From Crossaster papposus (lineage: Eukaryota; Echinodermata; Asteroidea; Velatida; Solasteridae), in the NCBI GenBank assembly GCA_037893245.1, contig JBAIAA010000107.1, positions 186,001 to 250,000 on the forward strand: a DNA stretch of 64,000 nt. The letters run 5' to 3'. The notes below the pieces were generated by a model. It did no database searches, had not been told where the DNA came from, and saw nothing but the letters and a program-made list of their open reading frames with translations. Shown in pieces: positions 63,640-64,000 of this stretch. Position 1 is the first letter of the stretch. Every line of letters begins with the position of its first letter. A program made the translations under genes and the position numbers.

Positions 63640-64000
63640 CAAATTTACCCTCAAATTAGGATTATGGGCCTCTCAGCTGTCCCTTCTATCTTTTCTATAT
63701 AACCCTAACCCGTTTTTCCTCTAGCGCTCTTTTTCGGAAACTGAAAAACGGATTGTGGACGTGTGCAAGTCCACACACCGTAACCTCTTCCCGCATCGTG
63801 TGGACCTATATTGTTCGGAGGTCCACAGTGCGTATGCAAGACTAACTCACACACGCACGGACTATATACACACACGCACGAAGTATGCACACACGCACGG
63901 ACTACGCACACACGCACGGACTACGCAAATCCAGACTACTTACACACATATGAACTACGTACATACGGACTACGTAAATTACGGACTACATACATACGTA
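63640..64000. repeat. Dispersed repeat followed by ACGCACGGACTA short repeats
   Basis: 63650-63820 resembles 50470-50660. From 63840 to 63935 the word CACACGCACGGACTACG recurs four to five times, and variants continue to the window end. Confidence 0.65.

Overview
The window reads as nuclear DNA of a multicellular animal, most likely a marine invertebrate. Genes are split by GT-AG introns, tRNA-derived SINEs and CR1/L2-like LINEs are present, alternating TGTACA-type tracts are common, and well over half of the bases can be assigned to repeats. The mix (CR1-like LINEs, Ngaro-like SGNH domain, abundant small inverted-repeat elements, a foldback element resembling sea-urchin TU elements) suggests a deuterostome such as an echinoderm, hemichordate or cephalochordate. 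That is inference; no species can be named from the sequence.

The host coding backbone is on the minus strand. Cysteine-rich exons with CPxG-Y-C spacing (GCC2/GCC3, ephrin-receptor-like repeats) lie at 58.6-63.4 kb, and coiled-coil exons lie at 9.2-27.5 kb. By strand and order they could be the ectodomain and cytoplasmic tail of one very large gene, but no exon links them across the repeat-filled 30 kb between. About half of the exons carry an in-frame stop or a frameshift, so the locus is either a decaying gene or an assembly with uncorrected indels.

Everything else is layered mobile DNA. From left to right: an inverted-repeat element with GCGTG words (0-0.5 kb); a foldback element with tandem-repeat arms (1.9-3.5 kb); a nearly intact CR1-like LINE with an esterase domain (3.6-8.8 kb); a very young gag-only LTR element with identical LTRs and two C2H2 fingers (16.0-20.2 kb); several MITE families (22-26 kb); a Ngaro-like SGNH fragment (28 kb); a satellite-like array whose units contain two small stem-loops (30.9-35.0 kb); a LINE fragment (35.5 kb); a roughly 500-bp repeat family (38.9-40.1 and 45.8-46.4 kb) flanking a LINE that has lost its reverse-transcriptase core (40.9-45.5 kb); a palindrome of palindromes (51.3-51.6 kb); and a 5.8-kb DNA transposon (52.6-58.45 kb).

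The most interesting object is that 5.8-kb element. It has terminal inverted repeats of about 33 bp beginning TGTGACC, a 2-bp target duplication, and a spliced gene for a DUF7869-like, RNase-H-fold-type protein. Two small elements elsewhere in the window start with the same TGTGACC termini and also have 2-bp duplications; one shares a subterminal 14-mer at the same distance from the end. Together they look like one transposon family with its autonomous (now broken) member and its MITEs. A second notable pattern is a set of roughly 1-1.5 kb elements that share a core sequence but carry terminal domains built from different short words.
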